From contig CM035435.1 of the NCBI GenBank assembly GCA_020310875.1, forward strand, positions 68,730,955-68,794,954: 64,000 bases of DNA, given 5' to 3'. Below the pieces are notes generated by a model. It ran no database searches. It was given only the letters and a program-made list of their open reading frames with translations, and was not told the DNA's origin. Positions within the stretch are counted from its first letter, which is position 1; each line of letters opens with the position of its first letter. The DNA comes from Ceratopteris richardii (Eukaryota > Streptophyta > Polypodiopsida > Polypodiales > Pteridaceae). The translations under genes and the position numbers were made by a program. This document shows, piece after piece, positions 62,901-64,000 of this stretch.

Positions 62901-64000
62901 GGAGAATGTAAGTAAAATCATGACCCATTCCCCACCGGAAGCTTATGTGCCAAATTTCATGGAACCAGACAATTCCCCCTCCTTAGAAAGAATAGAGAGA
63001 CTAATTGCACAGTCAGAAAAGGAACCTACCCCTCAAAGAAAGGAAAGGGTAAGAGAACGGATAAGCCAGCCTCTTCAGGAAGCCCATGTGCCTCCTCAAG
63101 AAGCTTATCTTCCCTCCCAAAAAGCAGATAAGCCTCCCTCGAAAGCTCACGCACCTCCACAGGTTACCTACATTCCTTCTCAGGGAGCGTATGAGCCTGC
63201 TCGGAAGAGTAATAGAATAAGTAATCCTCCCCTAGAAGCTTGTGCTCCAGCCAATTACGAGAACAAAGAGAGAGCCAACGATAGAACAAGCCCTCCTTCC
63301 CAGGTTGCTTATGTGCCCAATTCTACGGAGCCAGACACTTTTTCTTCTATGAATCGGTTTGCACCAGACTTCCTACGAGAGATTCAAGAAGACAAATGGG
63401 ATAACGAAAGCGAGGTTGCCCCTCCTTTTGAACTTGTGGACGATGCACACGACCAATTCCCACAAGACATCCCATCTATTTACGGGGAACATGAGAGTGT
63501 TCAGTCTCATGAGAGATTGGACTTTGAATCTAATTCCATACAAGAGCTACCCCACTTCACAGGCCCATGGGAAGCAAAGTCCACATGTATGAGAGCACCC
63601 ACAGTCATGGTAAGGAACGACGACTCAGCCATACCAAGGAACACGGAGGTAGTAACGAACACCAAGGTGCAACGCTATCTCACTTTGGAAGAACTGCCTG
63701 AGGATAGACCAAATGCGCGGAAATATGCAGCCAGTCGAGTCACTGAAGTTGCAAAACCTCGTTCCCGGGCAGGATCCCCTAGGACAGTGCCAGAAATTCC
63801 CTTGGATAAGATAAGAGATATGTGTGAAGGTGAAGAAGGGAACACCTATCTTCCCATCACCTATCAGGAGTACACCACCAAGGCAATTTTGGACTCAGGT
63901 GCAGGAGTTGCAATTGCCACTACTTCTCTTTGGAAGCGTTGGGGCAAGCCAGCACTCAGGCCAATGAGGATGAACTTGCAGATGGCCGATGGTCACATAG
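59950..64000 (+). CDS. gag-protease polyprotein of K2 (incomplete at window edge)
   Basis: The frame is open from ATG at 59950 to the edge, at least 1350 codons, in one reading frame. The start MSQGMDRPTGSS is the first ATG after the upstream stop near 59788. Residues 1-290 are an N-terminal region I do not recognise (PYLYRVEGPYKTQLEYLR). Residues about 298-410 are a Ty3-type gag core (YFDGTGDPYDHVAEFKQ, TALTWFHPL, ETVRLAGRRFRQYL). Three zinc knuckles follow, near residues 509 (CYTCGGDHMANVC), 706 (CYRCQGDHLIRDC) and 735 (CQDCGKEHLLRDC), all with the spacing CX2CX3HX4C. Residues 820-860 are a charged, coiled-coil-like stretch and proline-rich linkers. Residues about 995-1140 repeat an AYVP/AHVP motif. 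The aspartic protease starts at about 1290, with ILDSGAGVAIATT around residue 1313. Gag would build the particle and protease would process it. It was easy to miss because no stop falls inside the window. Confidence 0.92.
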   Translation, partial: MSQGMDRPTGSSGVPYLYRVEGPYKTQLEYLRTNRLGASIYADGLGRSVVQIKNPDQSIGLEHPAVKFENGAYLDKEGTIYVVTSHPDRTDDFGNVISEADLGDLEQGNMGAEPRTPRGKSVLTRIITPEWVPQDNKSIELLLNRETDEAFWRYKSNQPTDIGNIMIYEFKDPDSPGRVTYLDHTSERIFVVTENDRHAYTWKGEVIFPQPRSNVSYGHPGAGASQAHGTQRDRSRDRPEVSFANPVGRERTRTETNKVEPEVLRAHRNQRNVDGFPLPRPREHTRTLRPTQLVKSMKNYFDGTGDPYDHVAEFKQVLRAEQVEDLFTQYNAFGLTLRNTALTWFHPLDERQFRSIDQLLEAFIIEFSKSGIRHNTSSLIHSFKQTPQETVRLAGRRFRQYLERCPVSEFPTSAKQVALFLDGLLSTKLRSYVYLKDPRTIEECVRMCIDIEDNLGEELELSKIYKDSDSASSHSSTQSTSIEELAEKVAQKLGVSSKQIPRFAPVKRCYTCGGDHMANVCPIMAQPQVNPSSQYCTIERKYTNHTAQDCPYNRQAVRQPYPQPYPQQGRYQNQYPPQPFGRPQQPYQQPYQNQQRPQPMLAQQPPAPANVIPVKYTAAEENMNRALVPVTSLLSENDLSDHSFDSTHVDSPQAYYMQSPEHGESYYSEEPSEPSWESDYTNVMYANPNPRPQARQVRPPFPRGPCYRCQGDHLIRDCPLPPPTQPQSVTIQGFCQDCGKEHLLRDCPKNPNNMPKITPINVIGLVVDSTGSVTSTAPVQVVTRAQALQQNQVVNQDKNSEASETESVTKKRTRAWKDSRDRMKRQWAKKMSELEESIRETKARITEITSQTPSHTIPSPPLPSPSDPPPSNPRHTIPPPPRVGSVLADPTPEDIDMMLKAYQARIQEGPNVTDHDKCYPRADLEIERTKLCAKMVALAQTMFEASRLFNYSGSAKTQLHLDGFLEKLEGIIARSAKEEKNQGRENVSKIMTHSPPEAYVPNFMEPDNSPSLERIERLIAQSEKEPTPQRKERVRERISQPLQEAHVPPQEAYLPSQKADKPPSKAHAPPQVTYIPSQGAYEPARKSNRISNPPLEACAPANYENKERANDRTSPPSQVAYVPNSTEPDTFSSMNRFAPDFLREIQEDKWDNESEVAPPFELVDDAHDQFPQDIPSIYGEHESVQSHERLDFESNSIQELPHFTGPWEAKSTCMRAPTVMVRNDDSAIPRNTEVVTNTKVQRYLTLEELPEDRPNARKYAASRVTEVAKPRSRAGSPRTVPEIPLDKIRDMCEGEEGNTYLPITYQEYTTKAILDSGAGVAIATTSLWKRWGKPALRPMRMNLQMADGHI

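Larger units (their letters stand above)
57018..64000 (+). mobile_element. Ty3/gypsy element K2, whole as far as visible, continues past the window
   Basis: A plus-strand Ty3/gypsy element: 5' LTR (57018-57731), tRNA-Asp primer site (57740-57757), a 2.2-kb leader with a CG-rich repeat array, and one gag-protease frame (59950 to the edge) without any visible break. RT, RNase H, integrase and the 3' LTR should lie beyond base 64000. The tRNA-Asp primer and long leader fit the non-chromovirus Tat/Athila-like group of plants; the clade is tentative without RT. The uninterrupted frame and well kept CG dinucleotides point to a recent insertion. The 5-bp flank on the left is CTGAA, so the same five bases should follow its 3' LTR. 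Confidence 0.9.

Overview
The window looks like nuclear DNA from a land plant with a large, repeat-rich genome. The signs are plant-type Ty1/copia elements primed by initiator tRNA-Met, Ty3/gypsy elements primed by tRNA-Asp, a tRNA-derived SINE, and one plant linker-histone (H1) gene with an intron at the position usual for plants. A fern or gymnosperm would fit the size and nesting of the repeats, but nothing here fixes the species. There are no bacterial or organellar genes.

Layout. About 1-17.5 kb is a nest. A plus-strand copia element (B) is interrupted by a nearly full-length minus-strand copia (A, 1392-7698, TTAGC target duplication), then by a second minus-strand copia (C) and a Ty3 LTR-plus-leader fragment (D). 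About 17.5-27.4 kb is a decayed plus-strand copia (E) split by a minus-strand copia (F) that carries two different LTR types. G (28.4-31.8 kb) is a 5'-truncated relative of F with a long open pol frame. H (31.8-33.1 kb) is a decayed copia remnant. J (33526-37486) is a compact, very young non-autonomous LTR element with a GGACT target duplication and a chimeric 521-residue frame. A Ty3 LTR fragment (K1), a small copia (M) and a SINE with a 15-bp target duplication follow to 41.1 kb.

The only confident host gene is histone H1 (42327-43325, minus strand, two exons). Its 255-bp intron is 60% (GA)n. From 44.3 to 54.3 kb lie two tandem minus-strand copia fragments of one family (N, O). Each carries a 5S-rRNA-like segment antisense to the element. 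N is interrupted by a small non-coding LTR element (P), which itself holds an insertion built of two LTRs in inverted orientation, again with a target duplication.

From 57018 to the right edge runs a Ty3/gypsy element (K2) that looks whole as far as it can be seen: 5' LTR, tRNA-Asp primer site, a 2.2-kb leader with about 20 CG-rich palindromic repeats, and one open gag-protease frame of at least 1350 codons that leaves the window still open.

As a system, this is mainly a layered record of retrotransposition: five insertions have readable target duplications, and one allelic-type empty site can be read from a sister copy. The most unusual items are the inverted-LTR insertion, the 5S-like segments in a copia family, the chimeric frame of J, and the repeat array in the K2 leader.
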